A stretch of 64,000 nucleotides of DNA from Flavobacterium petrolei (GTDB lineage Bacteria > Bacteroidota > Bacteroidia > Flavobacteriales > Flavobacteriaceae): positions 1 to 64,000 of the forward strand of contig NZ_QNVY02000003.1 of assembly GCF_003314435.2 (NCBI RefSeq), given 5' to 3'. Under the pieces are notes generated by a model. That model did not search any database. It was not told the DNA's origin and saw only the letters and a list, made by a program, of their open reading frames with translations. Below are positions 1-10,586 of this stretch, one piece after another (within the stretch, counting starts at the first letter, position 1; each line of letters starts with the position of its first letter). The position numbers and the translations under genes are program-made.

Positions 1-3000
1 TAGCTGTGCTTACATTGGTAAAGCCTAAAGTAACCGTGATGTCTGTCGCTGATGGGTTACTCAAGCTCACTGGGAAACTCAAGATGCCGCCTTCTGCTAT
101 AATCGCATCTCCAATAGTAACTGTTGGTGCATTGTCATTGTCTGTAATAGTTCCCGTTGCCGTATCGGTTGTGGACCCTACTGTTCCTGTAGTACTTGTG
201 ATTCCTACTGTGAAGGTTTCTGTAGATTCTGCAATCGGGTCCTCTGTTGTTGCTACTGTTGCTGTAGCCGTGGTAGCGCCCGCTAAGAATGTTACTACTA
301 CTGGTGTAGTGGTGTAATCTCCGTTAGCTGTGCTTACATTGGTAAAGCCTAAAGTAACCGTGATGTCTGTAGCCGAAGGGTTACTCAAGCTCACTGGGAA
401 ACTCAAGATGCCGCCTTCTGCTATAATCGCATCTCCAATAGTAACTGTTGGCGCACTTTCATCATCCGTAATGGTTACCGTAGCGGTTTGCACACCACTT
501 TCTGTTCCGCCTGTTACTGTAGCGATATCTACAATTACCGTTTCCGATCCTTCGAAAATAATATCATCCGTAGGGTCAACTGTTACTGTTCCTGTGGTGG
601 ATCCCGCAGGAATCGTTATTGTGGTTACTCCTGTTGCATAATCTGTTCCGTTGACAGCTGTGCCTGTATAAGCCAAGGTAATAACTGTAGCTGTTGTACT
701 TGGGTGGCTCAACGTGGCAGTGATGATCGCTGAAGTAACTGCGTTTTCCGCAATACTTGTAGTTCCTGTTAAGCTTACCGTTGGCGCACTTTCATCATCC
801 GTAATGGTTACCGTAGCGGTTTGCACACCACTTTCTGTTCCGCCTGTTACTGTAGCGATATCTACAATTACCGTTTCCGATCCTTCGAAGATAATATCAT
901 CCGTAGGGTCAACTGTTACTGTTCCTGTGGTGGATCCCGCAGGAATCGTTATTGTGGTTACTCCTGTTGCATAATCTGTTCCGTTGACAGCTGTGCCTGT
1001 ATAAGCCAAGGTAATAACTGTAGCTGTTGTACTTGGGTGGCTCAACGTGGCAGTGATGATCGCTGAAGTAACTGCGTTTTCCGCAATACTTGTAGTTCCT
1101 GTTAAGCTTACCGTTGGCGCACTTTCATCATCCGTAATGGTTACCGTAGCGGTTTGTGTGCCTAATTCAGTTGCACAGCCACCTGAAACAATAGTAATAT
1201 CAGCAATGACAGTTTCTGGCCCTTCAAATATACTATCATCCGTCGGGTTAATTGTAACTGTTCCTGTGGTTGATCCTGCTGGTATTGTAATTGTTGTATT
1301 ACTTGCAGTATAATCTGAATTGATCGTTGCTGTTCCTGTGTAAGAAATAGTAACTAAAACATCAGTAAACGTTGGTGTCGATAAAGTTGCTGTTAAGTTA
1401 ACTCCAGTACCAGAATTTTCATTAATTGAAGTCGTACCTATTAAGGTTACAGTTGGAGCATTTACAGCTACCGTTGACGTTGATGTCAATGGTCGACTAC
1501 AAGTTCCATTACTTACATTAGTAAGATTTAAAGTAGTATTTGATGTTACTGATGGTATTGTAATAGTGACTGTTCCTCCTGATCCAATTGTTGCAGTTCC
1601 AGATGCTGCACCTGTATAATTTACAGTATTTCCTGCCATTCCAGTTATAGTGAAAATTGCATCAGCACCAGAACAAATTGGACTATTAGAAGTTAGTGTT
1701 GCTGCAACTGGTAAAGCATTTACCGTTACCGTTGAAGTTGCTGTTAATGGACGACTACAAGTACCATTACTTACGTTAGTAAGATTTAAAGTTGTATTTG
1801 AAGTTACACCAGTTACAGTAACATTAACTGTTCCACCTGTCCCAATAGTTGCTGTTCCAGATGCTGCACCTGTATAATTTACAGTATTTCCTGCCGCTCC
1901 AGTTATAGTGAAAATTGCATCAGCACCAGAACAAATAGGACTATTAGAAGTTAGTGTTGCTGCAACTGGTAAAGCATTTACCGTTACCGTTGCAGTTGCT
2001 GTTAATGGACGACTACAAGTACCATTACTTACGTTAGTAAGATTTAAAGTTGTATTTGAAGTTACACCAGTTACAGTAACATTAACTGTTCCACCTGAAC
2101 CAATAGTTGCTGTTCCAGATGCTGCACCTGTATAAGTTACAGTATTTCCTGCCGTTCCAGTAATAGTGAAAATTGCATCAGCACCAGAACAAATAGGACT
2201 ATTAGAAGTTAGTGTTGCTGCAACTGGTAAAGCATTTACCGTTACCGTTGCAGTTGCTGTTAATGGACGACTACAAGTACCATTACTTACGTTAGTAAGA
2301 TTTAAAGTTGTATTTGAAGTTACACCAGTTACAGTAACATTAACTGTTCCACCTGATCCTATTGTCACAGTTCCTGATTGGGCTCCTGTGTATGTAACTG
2401 TATTATCCGCTGTTCCAGTAATTGTAAAGACTGCATTTGAGCCTGAACAAATAGGACTATTAGAGGTCAGAGTTGCTGCAACAGGTAATGAATTTGGCGT
2501 GGTACTGGCACTAGTTGAGTTATTAGCAGTATTAGAATCATTAGACGAACTTATTGTAGCAACGTTATTATAATTTCCTGATGCATTAACTCGAGCTGTT
2601 ATTACTAAAGTAGCGCTTTGTGAATTATTTAGGCTCCCAATAGCCCAATTACCACTTGAATTAGTATAAGTACCAATACTAGGTGTTGCGGAAACAAAAT
2701 TATATCCTGTTGGTAACAAATCTAGAACGGAAACCCCAGTTGCATTACTAGGACCATTATTTGTTGCAGTAATTGTAAAAACAACATTCGAAGATATACA
2801 TGGACTGGAAATATTAACAGTTTTTGTTACAGAAACATCACCACAAATGTTTACCGGTACAGGCGAAGATTCTGCTATAGCGCCACACGATAAAGTTGAT
2901 GAAACAGAATAACTTCCAGTTGTAGTTGTTGTATAAGTGTTTGAATTAGCCCCCGGGATAGGATTACCATCTAAAAACCATTGGTAGGGTTCAAAACCCG

Positions 3001-4414
3001 GTGTTGTTGACAGGATTGCACTGGTAGAGCAGCTGGATCCTGTATCAGGCACTACAGTAGGAGTTTCAGGAAGTTCAGTGAAACTTGAAAATATTGCGGC
3101 CATTGAAGAACCATTGCCCTGCTGTACTATCCCAACAGTCATTTTAGCTAAACTTTGAATGCTAATAAAATTCGGATTGGTAATTTGAGTATTGGTGAAA
3201 TCAATTAAATACCAAGTAGAAGTACCTAACTGTCTTCTAACTCCCGCTATAGTTTCTATATTGACTCCATTGACATTCACCAATGCCGTAGCGCTTGGTA
3301 GAAGTATGTATCCAAAATAGTTCATACTTCCGTTATTGTAATTTAAAAATTTAGAAGTCTCAATAAAATTAGATCCACCACATTGGGATACAGGTGCAAC
3401 ATTTGTAACATCAACTTCACAACCCTCAGCGGTACCAGAGTAAACAGCAACTTTTTTGTTACTAACAATTCTAGATGCGGAAAAAGCTGCACCAGTTCCG
3501 TGTTTGTAAGTATAAAAACCTCCAGCGAGAGCAATATTAACAGGTAAAGTGCTTGATAAAACGCCTGTTTCTGTAAATTGTTCAATTGTTAAAACTGTAT
3601 TTGCTTCCGTAGCAACAACTGTAGTTTGTTCTGCTGTTGAATTACCCCGGCCTTTATAAATTATGTATTCCTTTCCTAAATTTGATATTGGAGCAACTTG
3701 ATCTAAAGTACCGTCACCACAAGCCTCGGGAGCATCAATTTTAAAACCAGTATTGACTACTGCTGGTCCAGATGTTTCAACTAATGAACCTAAAACACTT
3801 TCAAACAAATAACTTTGTCCAGCATTTAAAGTCACAACTGTGACTCCATTTATTTTAACAGAAGTGTTATTGTTTATTGCCATAACACTATAAACTGGTA
3901 CTTGTACTGGATCAGTTGGTTTACTTTTGATAATGTTTCTGTAATATCCAACTCTAAAACTTATACCTAGACCTGCATCACCAAAACTGGTTAATGCGGC
4001 GTTTCCTTTGATATAATCAGCATCAGCACCACTTACTTGGTCTGACGCAATATTTCTTACATTCACCGATACGGGAGCTGTAGCGGTAATGTTTAGTCCA
4101 ATTGCAGGTAATGCAACATTAAGTGCATGATATTTTAAACCTGCAAAAACAGGTTTGCCAACAAATCGATATGCAACTGGAGTTCCTTTTACAGTGCTCA
4201 ATGTAACTATTAAAGTTCCATCACTTTTTTTAACAGCAACTGAAACTGCCGAAGTGGATTCCGTTGAAATAACGATTTCATTTGCATCACTGAAGTAATT
4301 CCACGGAGCTGGAGCGATATAATGTTGCTTATAATACTGCGCATGAGTACTCTGAAACGCAATTATTAGAAAAAATACAAAAAAGAAATTCTTTACAGAG
4401 GTAAAATTTATCAT
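1..4414 (-). CDS. Giant secreted surface protein (IgGFc-binding, Ig-like, DUF11, tandem Ig-like and Calx-beta repeats), C-terminus off the window
   Basis: The frame is open from an ATG at 4414 to the left edge, about 1471 codons, so the C-terminus is missing. It begins with a signal peptide ending in STHAQ. A domain resembling the IgGFc-binding N-terminal family covers about residues 100-440. Then come an Ig-like SprB-type module (around 2850-3060), a DUF11-type conserved repeat (about 2570-2840), four units of about 86 residues with a CSG...CSRPL pattern, and Calx-beta repeats (TVTITDDESAPTV type) up to the edge. This architecture is typical of flavobacterial cell-surface or type IX-secreted adhesins; a C-terminal sorting domain would lie outside the window. 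I checked the frame at 466, 1645, 2818 and the start. An adhesion or gliding-related surface role is inferred from architecture only. Confidence 0.85.
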   Translation of the reverse strand, partial: MINFTSVKNFFFVFFLIIAFQSTHAQYYKQHYIAPAPWNYFSDANEIVISTESTSAVSVAVKKSDGTLIVTLSTVKGTPVAYRFVGKPVFAGLKYHALNVALPAIGLNITATAPVSVNVRNIASDQVSGADADYIKGNAALTSFGDAGLGISFRVGYYRNIIKSKPTDPVQVPVYSVMAINNNTSVKINGVTVVTLNAGQSYLFESVLGSLVETSGPAVVNTGFKIDAPEACGDGTLDQVAPISNLGKEYIIYKGRGNSTAEQTTVVATEANTVLTIEQFTETGVLSSTLPVNIALAGGFYTYKHGTGAAFSASRIVSNKKVAVYSGTAEGCEVDVTNVAPVSQCGGSNFIETSKFLNYNNGSMNYFGYILLPSATALVNVNGVNIETIAGVRRQLGTSTWYLIDFTNTQITNPNFISIQSLAKMTVGIVQQGNGSSMAAIFSSFTELPETPTVVPDTGSSCSTSAILSTTPGFEPYQWFLDGNPIPGANSNTYTTTTTGSYSVSSTLSCGAIAESSPVPVNICGDVSVTKTVNISSPCISSNVVFTITATNNGPSNATGVSVLDLLPTGYNFVSATPSIGTYTNSSGNWAIGSLNNSQSATLVITARVNASGNYNNVATISSSNDSNTANNSTSASTTPNSLPVAATLTSNSPICSGSNAVFTITGTADNTVTYTGAQSGTVTIGSGGTVNVTVTGVTSNTTLNLTNVSNGTCSRPLTATATVTVNALPVAATLTSNSPICSGADAIFTITGTAGNTVTYTGAASGTATIGSGGTVNVTVTGVTSNTTLNLTNVSNGTCSRPLTATATVTVNALPVAATLTSNSPICSGADAIFTITGAAGNTVNYTGAASGTATIGTGGTVNVTVTGVTSNTTLNLTNVSNGTCSRPLTATSTVTVNALPVAATLTSNSPICSGADAIFTITGMAGNTVNYTGAASGTATIGSGGTVTITIPSVTSNTTLNLTNVSNGTCSRPLTSTSTVAVNAPTVTLIGTTSINENSGTGVNLTATLSTPTFTDVLVTISYTGTATINSDYTASNTTITIPAGSTTGTVTINPTDDSIFEGPETVIADITIVSGGCATELGTQTATVTITDDESAPTVSLTGTTSIAENAVTSAIITATLSHPSTTATVITLAYTGTAVNGTDYATGVTTITIPAGSTTGTVTVDPTDDIIFEGSETVIVDIATVTGGTESGVQTATVTITDDESAPTVSLTGTTSIAENAVTSAIITATLSHPSTTATVITLAYTGTAVNGTDYATGVTTITIPAGSTTGTVTVDPTDDIIFEGSETVIVDIATVTGGTESGVQTATVTITDDESAPTVTIGDAIIAEGGILSFPVSLSNPSATDITVTLGFTNVSTANGDYTTTPVVVTFLAGATTATATVATTEDPIAESTETFTVGITSTTGTVGSTTDTATGTITDNDNAPTVTIGDAIIAEGGILSFPVSLSNPSATDITVTLGFTNVSTA
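451..1116. repeat. Two near-identical 333-bp tandem repeats encoding Calx-beta units
   Basis: Unit 451-783 repeats as 784-1116. I see a single substitution, in the GAA/AGATAAT stretch near 557 versus 890. A third, clearly diverged unit starts at 1117. To the left, a related unit type repeats every 324 bp (compare 14-120 with 338-444). The units lie in frame in the surface-protein gene (333 bp is 111 codons), so copy-number change keeps the protein in frame. Confidence 0.9.
1491..2522. repeat. Four tandem 258-bp repeats encoding 86-residue Ig-like units
   Basis: The marker GG(T/A)CGACTAC occurs at 1491, 1749, 2007 and 2265, an exact 258-bp period (86 codons). The two middle units are nearly identical and the outer ones have diverged. 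Each encodes a module with a conserved CSG near its start and CSRPL near its end, suggesting a disulfide within each unit. Confidence 0.85.
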
Positions 4415-5011
4415 GTATATTTGGGTATTAGAAAATAGTATTATTAATATTTTATTTACGAAAAAAAATAGTGTTTAGTTTTTTAATCTGTCTAATTTAT
4501 TGGACAACTTAAAAGCACTAAATTCTTTTGTGGATAAATATTGATGGTTTGGCAATAAGTAAAAATAGTCACGGCTAATTCGTTAGAGAATTTATGACAA
4601 ATTTGTATGGAGTACAAATAGAACAAAGTTATAGTATCAAAAAATTTGTTTAAAATAAAGGTAAAATAAGACACTGTAAAAGAGATAATAAAAGTAAAGT
4701 TCTTCATATATTGAATTTTATATTTTAAATCTGTTTTGTAAACTTAATTATCACTTACAATAATTAATTGTTAAGGATTACAAAAAAAAATCCAAAATCA
4801 ATGTTTAATTACACAATACCCTGCAAATGTAAGTATTTATACAATTACTAGTGATAACCCCAAAAAAAAAAAGACTAAATAAGAGCTTTATTCGACAAAA
4901 TGTATTATTTATTCGTTATAAAACACCATTTTAAAGCCTCAAATTGCTAATTGAAGTAAAAATATAGGACGATTTATTAATTTACAGGCTATTAATCCCA
5001 TATAAAAGCAC
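4415..5011. other. Intergenic, 5' region of the surface-protein gene
   Basis: About 600 AT-rich bases without a convincing gene. On the minus strand there are TAnnTTTG matches at 4624-4631 (TAACTTTG) and 4824-4831 (TACATTTG) that could be -7 elements for the surface-protein gene. Neither has a clear TTG element at the expected distance, so the promoter is not settled. Confidence 0.4.
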
Positions 5012-5053
5012 AAAAAACTGACTCTTTATCGCTAAGTAGTCAGTTTTTTTTAT
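5012..5053 (-). terminator. Rho-independent terminator after the permease gene
   Basis: A perfect 12-bp stem (5012-5023 with 5038-5049, AAAAAACTGACT/AGTCAGTTTTTT) with a 14-nt loop. It gives a U-run on the minus strand and lies about 40 bp past the permease stop. Confidence 0.8.
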
Positions 5054-5094
5054 AGTATTAAACTTGTAAATAATATGTTAATATGGCGTACCTT

Positions 5095-7014
5095 CTATGG
5101 ATTAAGCTTACTATTTTTTCGGCTAAAACCAAAATAAACCACCAATCCAATCAAAAGCCAAATTCCAAAATAAATCCAATTCCAAACACTTAATTCTGCC
5201 ATCATATACAAACAACAAATCAAGCCTAATAATGGAATTAATGATAAATTTGATTTAAAAGACCAAACTGATAATCCAGCTAAAACAATTAGGAAAATCC
5301 ACATTGGAATTTTATGTTTAAACAAACTAAAACCACTTTCATACTTCACAGCGTCTGCAATTGGCAAACCAGCTATAATACTGGAATATTTTGCATCATC
5401 TTGGTATTGACTTAATAAAAGCTCTAAGTCAGGAGTTTCATCTGTGCTGTTTTTCGCATCGATACGTACTAAATACTCGTATACTTTTTGAGTTTCTTCT
5501 TTGTTTAACGATGTGATAATATCCGATGAACTGTTGATCTGTGTTTCATTAGTAATAAAATCCATAGTCGCTTTTTCATTGTAACCAAAAGCAAATACTA
5601 ATCCAATAATAATGAAAACTGGCAATATGTATTTTGAATTTACATAAGGAGTTTTGAATTTCCCACGAGGGATATCAGTTCTGTTTTGTAACACTAAAAC
5701 TCCGGCACAAACCAATACAAAGGCGAATAAAGTTCCAATACTGCACAAATCCGTAACTAGTGTTAAATTCAAAAACAAAGCCGGCACTGCTACAACAAAA
5801 CCCGTTACGATTGTAGCGTAGGAAGGCGTTTTATATTTTGGATGCACTTTTGAGAAACGTTTTGGCAACAAACCATCACGACTCATACTCATCCAGATAC
5901 GCGGTTGTCCCATTTGGAAAACCAATAAAACACTAGCCATAGCCACAACTGCACTTACCGCAATAATTCCCGACATCCATTTCAGATCTAATTTTTCAAA
6001 TACAAAAGCCAATGGATCACCTACATTCAATAGGTCATAAGAAACCATTCCAGTTAAAACTAACGCAATTGCAATATATAAAATGGTACATATAATTATG
6101 GCCCACATCATTCCTCTTGGTAAATCGCGTTGTGGATCCTTACATTCTTCTGCTGTTGTTGAAATAGCATCAAAACCGATGTAAGCAAAAAACACTGCTG
6201 AAACTCCTTTTAAAACTCCTGTAACACCATTAGGTGCAAATGGATCCCAATTAGCAGTATCTACATAGAAAACACCAACAGCAATTACTAAAAGAACGAT
6301 ACATAATTTGACAACAACCATGATATTACTCGCATTTCGAGACTCTTTCATCCCGCGGTAAATTAATGCTGTGATTAAAACGATAATTAATAATGCTGGA
6401 AGATCTGCTACAAAATGAAATGAACCAATAACAGGTGAAGTTGTCCAGGCGGTATAAGCATCTTGCAAAGCAGGACTTAAGTTGGCATATTCTTTTCCTC
6501 CTTGCATTAGTGCCGTGGCATCATCAAATCCTCTGGAAGCAGACAAGAAATCCATCTGAACCCATTGCGGCAAATGAAGACCACCACTCTCCAGTAAACT
6601 TGTAAAATAATCACTCCACGATATGGCAACCGTTATATTACCAACCGAATATTCCATAATCAAAGCCCAACCAATAATCCACGCTATAATTTCGCCAAAA
6701 GCAACATAAGAATATGTATAAGCACTTCCGGAAACGGGAACCATCGAGGCAAATTCAGCATAAGCAAAAGCAGCAAAACTACACGCAATAGCAGTGAATA
6801 AGAATAAAAAGATAACCGCAGGGCCTCCATCAGCACTTGCTTTTCCAATGGTACTAAAAATACCTGCCCCTACAATTGCAGCGATTCCAAAAGCAGTCAA
6901 ATCTCGTGCAGTCAAGTGTTTTCCTAGGACATTGTGTCCATCAGCATTATTTTTTTCAACTTGTTTTAATATATCTTGTACTGTTTTTTTTCTAAATAAA
7001 CCTTTTAACGCCAT
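5095..7014 (-). CDS. APC-superfamily amino-acid permease (cationic amino acid transporter type)
   Basis: A 639-residue inner-membrane protein with at least 12 hydrophobic segments. The first segment carries GIAAIVGAGIF and is followed by FAYAEFASMVPVSGSAYTY, the APC/CAT-family signature (TC 2.A.3.3). It probably imports amino acids with protons or sodium; the substrate cannot be read from sequence. It has a hydrophilic insertion near residues 135-190 and another near 480-550, longer than in short APC permeases. It stands alone with its own terminator. The ATG at 7014 places the conserved first transmembrane segment about 40 residues in, as in relatives. Confidence 0.9.
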   Translation of the reverse strand: MALKGLFRKKTVQDILKQVEKNNADGHNVLGKHLTARDLTAFGIAAIVGAGIFSTIGKASADGGPAVIFLFLFTAIACSFAAFAYAEFASMVPVSGSAYTYSYVAFGEIIAWIIGWALIMEYSVGNITVAISWSDYFTSLLESGGLHLPQWVQMDFLSASRGFDDATALMQGGKEYANLSPALQDAYTAWTTSPVIGSFHFVADLPALLIIVLITALIYRGMKESRNASNIMVVVKLCIVLLVIAVGVFYVDTANWDPFAPNGVTGVLKGVSAVFFAYIGFDAISTTAEECKDPQRDLPRGMMWAIIICTILYIAIALVLTGMVSYDLLNVGDPLAFVFEKLDLKWMSGIIAVSAVVAMASVLLVFQMGQPRIWMSMSRDGLLPKRFSKVHPKYKTPSYATIVTGFVVAVPALFLNLTLVTDLCSIGTLFAFVLVCAGVLVLQNRTDIPRGKFKTPYVNSKYILPVFIIIGLVFAFGYNEKATMDFITNETQINSSSDIITSLNKEETQKVYEYLVRIDAKNSTDETPDLELLLSQYQDDAKYSSIIAGLPIADAVKYESGFSLFKHKIPMWIFLIVLAGLSVWSFKSNLSLIPLLGLICCLYMMAELSVWNWIYFGIWLLIGLVVYFGFSRKNSKLNP

Positions 7015-7097
7015 ATTGTAAATTTTATCATTAAAAATTAATATACTGTAAATTATATGTTTTTATGTTAGATATTATGCAAATAATCTTCAAAAAT

Positions 7098-7105
7098 CAA
7101 AAGTA
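7098..7105 (-). promoter_or_regulatory. Candidate -7 element for the permease gene
   Basis: The minus strand reads TACTTTTG, a perfect TAnnTTTG match, about 85 bp upstream of the start. No good -33 TTG is visible at the usual spacing. Confidence 0.4.
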
Positions 7106-7289
7106 TAAAACAAATTGAACTAATGCCGTTTCTCCAACTATTTTTTTTTATTATTTTTTAAAACCTTTAAAATGATTTATTTATTGATTTAAAAAGTCAA
7201 ATAAATCAATTTCAGCACTATAAAAAATAAATTCAATAAAACTAAAAAACATTTTTCCGCTTCTGATAAATGTCTTCATTTTTTACTGA

Positions 7290-10205
7290 CTATTTCAAAC
7301 AGCTCCTTAAAATGGTCACCGGATGCAATGCTTTTCTACTCGTTCCATCAAAAATCTGGTGGCGACAACTGGTTCCCGCAGCAGCAATAGCCGTCGTCGG
7401 TTCAGTCGCTCTAATTTTTGGAAACAACGTATCTTCTCCCATTTGCATGCTGATTTCATAATGTTCTTTTTCATATCCAAAAGATCCTGCCATACCGCAA
7501 CATCCCGAATTATAAATAGTAACCGAACTGTTTTTGGGTACATTCAACATCGCAAAAGTCGCTTCCATCGTACTCAATGACTTTTGATGGCAATGTCCGT
7601 GAATTTTTATTGTTTTCTTTTCTTCAGAAAATTGCTCTGCATTGATTTTACCTTTTGTAATTTCATTTTTGAAAAACTCTTCAATCGTAAATACATTTTT
7701 GGCTAATTTTTCGGCACCTTCTTTATCGTCAGCCAATCGAATGTATTCGTCCCTAAAGGTCAATATTGCCGAAGGTTCTATTCCTATCAAAGGGAAATCA
7801 GCAGTACTATAATTCGAGAAAATTTCAACATTTATATTCGCAATTGCTTTTGCTTCTTCTAGAAAACCTTTCGAGATAAAAGCTCTCCCACTTTCTTCAT
7901 GATCTACCAGAATCACTTCATAACCTAATGCTGTCAATAATTCATATGCATCAATTCCAACCGAAACGTCATAATAATTAGTGAATTCATCACAAAACAA
8001 ACATACTTTTCCGTTGACAAAAGAATCACTTGGCGCCTGATTCCAATTTTTCTCGTACCACTTTCTAAAAGTCTTTGGAGCCAAAAGTGGTACTTCTCTT
8101 TTGGAAGCAATTCCCATGCTATTTTTTACCAAAGGCAAATTCACCATAAAATTCGTAAACTTTGGAGTGATACTTCCCAATCCATTCAGTTTAGCATTAA
8201 AAGCAAATATTTTATTGCGCCATGAAAATCCATTTGCTTTTTGATATTGGTACAAAAACTCCGATTTCAAAGCCGCTACATCCACATTACTGGGACATTC
8301 GCTGGCACAAGCTTTGCAACTTACGCACAACTCAAATACTTTATACAATTCTTCGTGGTCGAATTTGTTGTCTTTCTCTGAATGTGTAAGGTATTCCCGC
8401 AGCGCATTAGCTCTGGCGCGAGTCGTATCTTTTTCATTTCGGGTAGCACGGTAACTGGGACACAAAGTTCCGCCAGCCGAAGGTAATTTTCTACAATCAC
8501 CGGAGCCATTGCATTTTTCCGCGGCACGCAAAATTCCCATACTATCCGAAAAATCCTGAATTGTTTGTATTTCCGGTTCCACTCTGCCCGCTTCCACCCG
8601 AAGATTCTCATCCATTTTGAAAGCATTTACAATTTTACCTACATTCAAAATAGTGTTAGGATCAAAGGCATGTTTGATTCTTTTTAATAATTCATAATTC
8701 TTATCCCCAATCATAAAAGGCAAAAACTCACCACGCACAATTCCGTCTCCGTGCTCTCCACTCAAGGATCCTCTGTATTTTTTGACCAAAATAGCAACTT
8801 CGGTTGCGATGTTTCTAAATTGGTGCAATCCCTCTGTTGTTTTTAAGTTTAAAACTGGTCGCAAATGCAATTCTCCGGCACCTGCATGTGCATAATAAAT
8901 CGCGCTCTGACCGTGGCGTTCCATCATGGCGGAGAATTCGGCAATATAATTGGGTAAATCACTCAACTCAACTGCGGTATCTTCAATAGAATCCGCCGCT
9001 TTATTATCACCAACAATACTTCCTAAAAGTCCAAGACCTGCTTTTCGCAACTCGTTAATTTTATCAATATCTGCTCCGTAAATTTTGGGCAAAGCATACC
9101 CAAAATTGTTTCTTTCCAAATCGGCTATTAAATCATTAGCTTGTCTTTCGGCATCTTCCAGACTGCTATGCGACGCCACTTCGAGCATGATAACTGCTTT
9201 TGGTTCCCCTTGAATAAAAAATCTGTTTTTAGCTTGCTCTCTGTTGGTTTTGGTACAATTCAATATTGTATCATCCATCATTTCGCAGGTATACAAATGA
9301 TGTTTCATCGCTGTAACTACAGCTTCCAAACTTTCCTGAATCGTATGAAAATGAGCCACCACCATAACATTATATGTTGGCGGTACATGATCTGCTTTTA
9401 ACGTAATTTCCGTGGTAAAAGCTAGCGTTCCTTCGCTTCCGCAAAGGAGTTTCCCTAAATTTATAGTATTTTCGGTTCCTCCAAAAAGTTCTGATTTCAA
9501 TAATAAATCAATTGCGTATCCCGTATTTCGTCTGTGGATTTCAGGTTTTGGAAATTCTTTTATAATCTCTTTTTGGTTTTCTGTATTCGAAAGTTCCTCA
9601 TAAATGGTTTTGTAAATAGAACTTTCAAGCGTGTTTCCTTTTGTTTTTTCAATGAATTCCGCCGAAGTCAGTTCTTTAAATACTGCCAAAGTCCCATCAC
9701 TCAAAATCGCTTTGATTTCCACTATTTTATCGCGGGTCACTCCGTACCTAATAGAAGTAGTTCCCGACGAATTATTGCCTACCATCCCTCCTATCATACA
9801 GCGATTTGAGGTTGAAGTATTGGGGCCAAAAAATAATCCGTGTTCTTTTAAATACAAATTCAGTTCATCCCGAATTACTCCCGGCTGCACGGTAACCGTT
9901 TTTTTTGCAGAATCAAAAGCGACAATCTTAGTAAAATGTTTTGAAACGTCTACAATTATTCCATTACCTACTGTTTGACCAGCTAAGGAAGTTCCAGCAG
10001 TTCTGGGCGTAATTGAAATTTTATTTTTTGCTGCAAAGCGAATAATTTTAACAATATCATCCTCTGATTTTGGAATCGCTACAGCAACTGGCATAATTCG
10101 ATACGCGGAAGCATCTGTGGCATACAGTGTTTTATGGAGATCATCATATAAAAGTGTTCCTTCTAATGACTGAGATAATTGTTCTAACTGAGGCGTGATT
10201 GACAT
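7290..10205 (-). CDS. FAD-linked D-2-hydroxyacid dehydrogenase fused to Fe-S/CCG module (YdiJ/GlcD-GlpC type)
   Basis: 971 residues. The N-terminal FAD-binding PCMH domain has PRTAGTSLAGQ and GNNSSGTTSIRYG. The FAD-oxidase C domain has HAGAGELHLRP and SGEHGDGIVRGEF. A ferredoxin-like part follows, with CNGSGDCRK and CVSCKACASECP, then CCG domains with HGHCHQKSL and SGCCGMAGSFGYE. The family oxidises D-lactate, D-2-hydroxyglutarate or a related acid and passes electrons through Fe-S clusters to the quinone pool; E. coli YdiJ is a D-2-hydroxyglutarate dehydrogenase. Which acid is used here is not decidable by eye. The gene is monocistronic in appearance; no strong terminator was seen after the stop. 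Confidence 0.9.
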   Translation of the reverse strand: MSITPQLEQLSQSLEGTLLYDDLHKTLYATDASAYRIMPVAVAIPKSEDDIVKIIRFAAKNKISITPRTAGTSLAGQTVGNGIIVDVSKHFTKIVAFDSAKKTVTVQPGVIRDELNLYLKEHGLFFGPNTSTSNRCMIGGMVGNNSSGTTSIRYGVTRDKIVEIKAILSDGTLAVFKELTSAEFIEKTKGNTLESSIYKTIYEELSNTENQKEIIKEFPKPEIHRRNTGYAIDLLLKSELFGGTENTINLGKLLCGSEGTLAFTTEITLKADHVPPTYNVMVVAHFHTIQESLEAVVTAMKHHLYTCEMMDDTILNCTKTNREQAKNRFFIQGEPKAVIMLEVASHSSLEDAERQANDLIADLERNNFGYALPKIYGADIDKINELRKAGLGLLGSIVGDNKAADSIEDTAVELSDLPNYIAEFSAMMERHGQSAIYYAHAGAGELHLRPVLNLKTTEGLHQFRNIATEVAILVKKYRGSLSGEHGDGIVRGEFLPFMIGDKNYELLKRIKHAFDPNTILNVGKIVNAFKMDENLRVEAGRVEPEIQTIQDFSDSMGILRAAEKCNGSGDCRKLPSAGGTLCPSYRATRNEKDTTRARANALREYLTHSEKDNKFDHEELYKVFELCVSCKACASECPSNVDVAALKSEFLYQYQKANGFSWRNKIFAFNAKLNGLGSITPKFTNFMVNLPLVKNSMGIASKREVPLLAPKTFRKWYEKNWNQAPSDSFVNGKVCLFCDEFTNYYDVSVGIDAYELLTALGYEVILVDHEESGRAFISKGFLEEAKAIANINVEIFSNYSTADFPLIGIEPSAILTFRDEYIRLADDKEGAEKLAKNVFTIEEFFKNEITKGKINAEQFSEEKKTIKIHGHCHQKSLSTMEATFAMLNVPKNSSVTIYNSGCCGMAGSFGYEKEHYEISMQMGEDTLFPKIRATEPTTAIAAAGTSCRHQIFDGTSRKALHPVTILRSCLK

Positions 10206-10233
10206 GTAGTGAAGTAAATTGCTGTTGTGCTTA

Positions 10234-10241
10234 CAAATATA
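10234..10241 (-). promoter_or_regulatory. Candidate -7 element for the hydroxyacid dehydrogenase gene
   Basis: The minus strand reads TATATTTG, a perfect TAnnTTTG, 28 bp before the ATG at 10205. A -33 TTG at ideal spacing is not evident. Confidence 0.45.
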
Positions 10242-10586
10242 AAATATCGTACCAAATAAATAACTGATTTAAGTATTAAAACCCATTGATGGATTTAAAA
10301 TATTCGACTTTTAATAGCAGCCAGTGGTTTTCAAAAAAAATTTATAAGCACATGTTACCACTTTCAATAAAGTAATCAAAGAGATAAAAAGGTACAAAAA
10401 AAGAATAAATATGTTTTCAATAATTAATTTTAAAGTCATAAAATCGATTGAAATTCACAACGTAATCTAAAATAATTTTCAAGAAAAAATTAAGAAGTAC
10501 TTGTGACTGCTCTATGATTTAATATGCCAATAAACACTAAACATTAAGCAAAATAAATCCTTGTAACGAATTCAAATTCAAATCGC

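Noticed and set aside
6..2573. Val/Thr-rich plus-strand frames of 75-135 codons across the left repeats
   Set aside because: They are the antisense of in-frame repeats of the surface-protein gene, repeat with the same period and have no independent start context.
4492..4707. 71-codon minus-strand frame upstream of the surface-protein gene
   Set aside because: AT-rich, no family resemblance, no ordered promoter; composition is what chance gives in this region.
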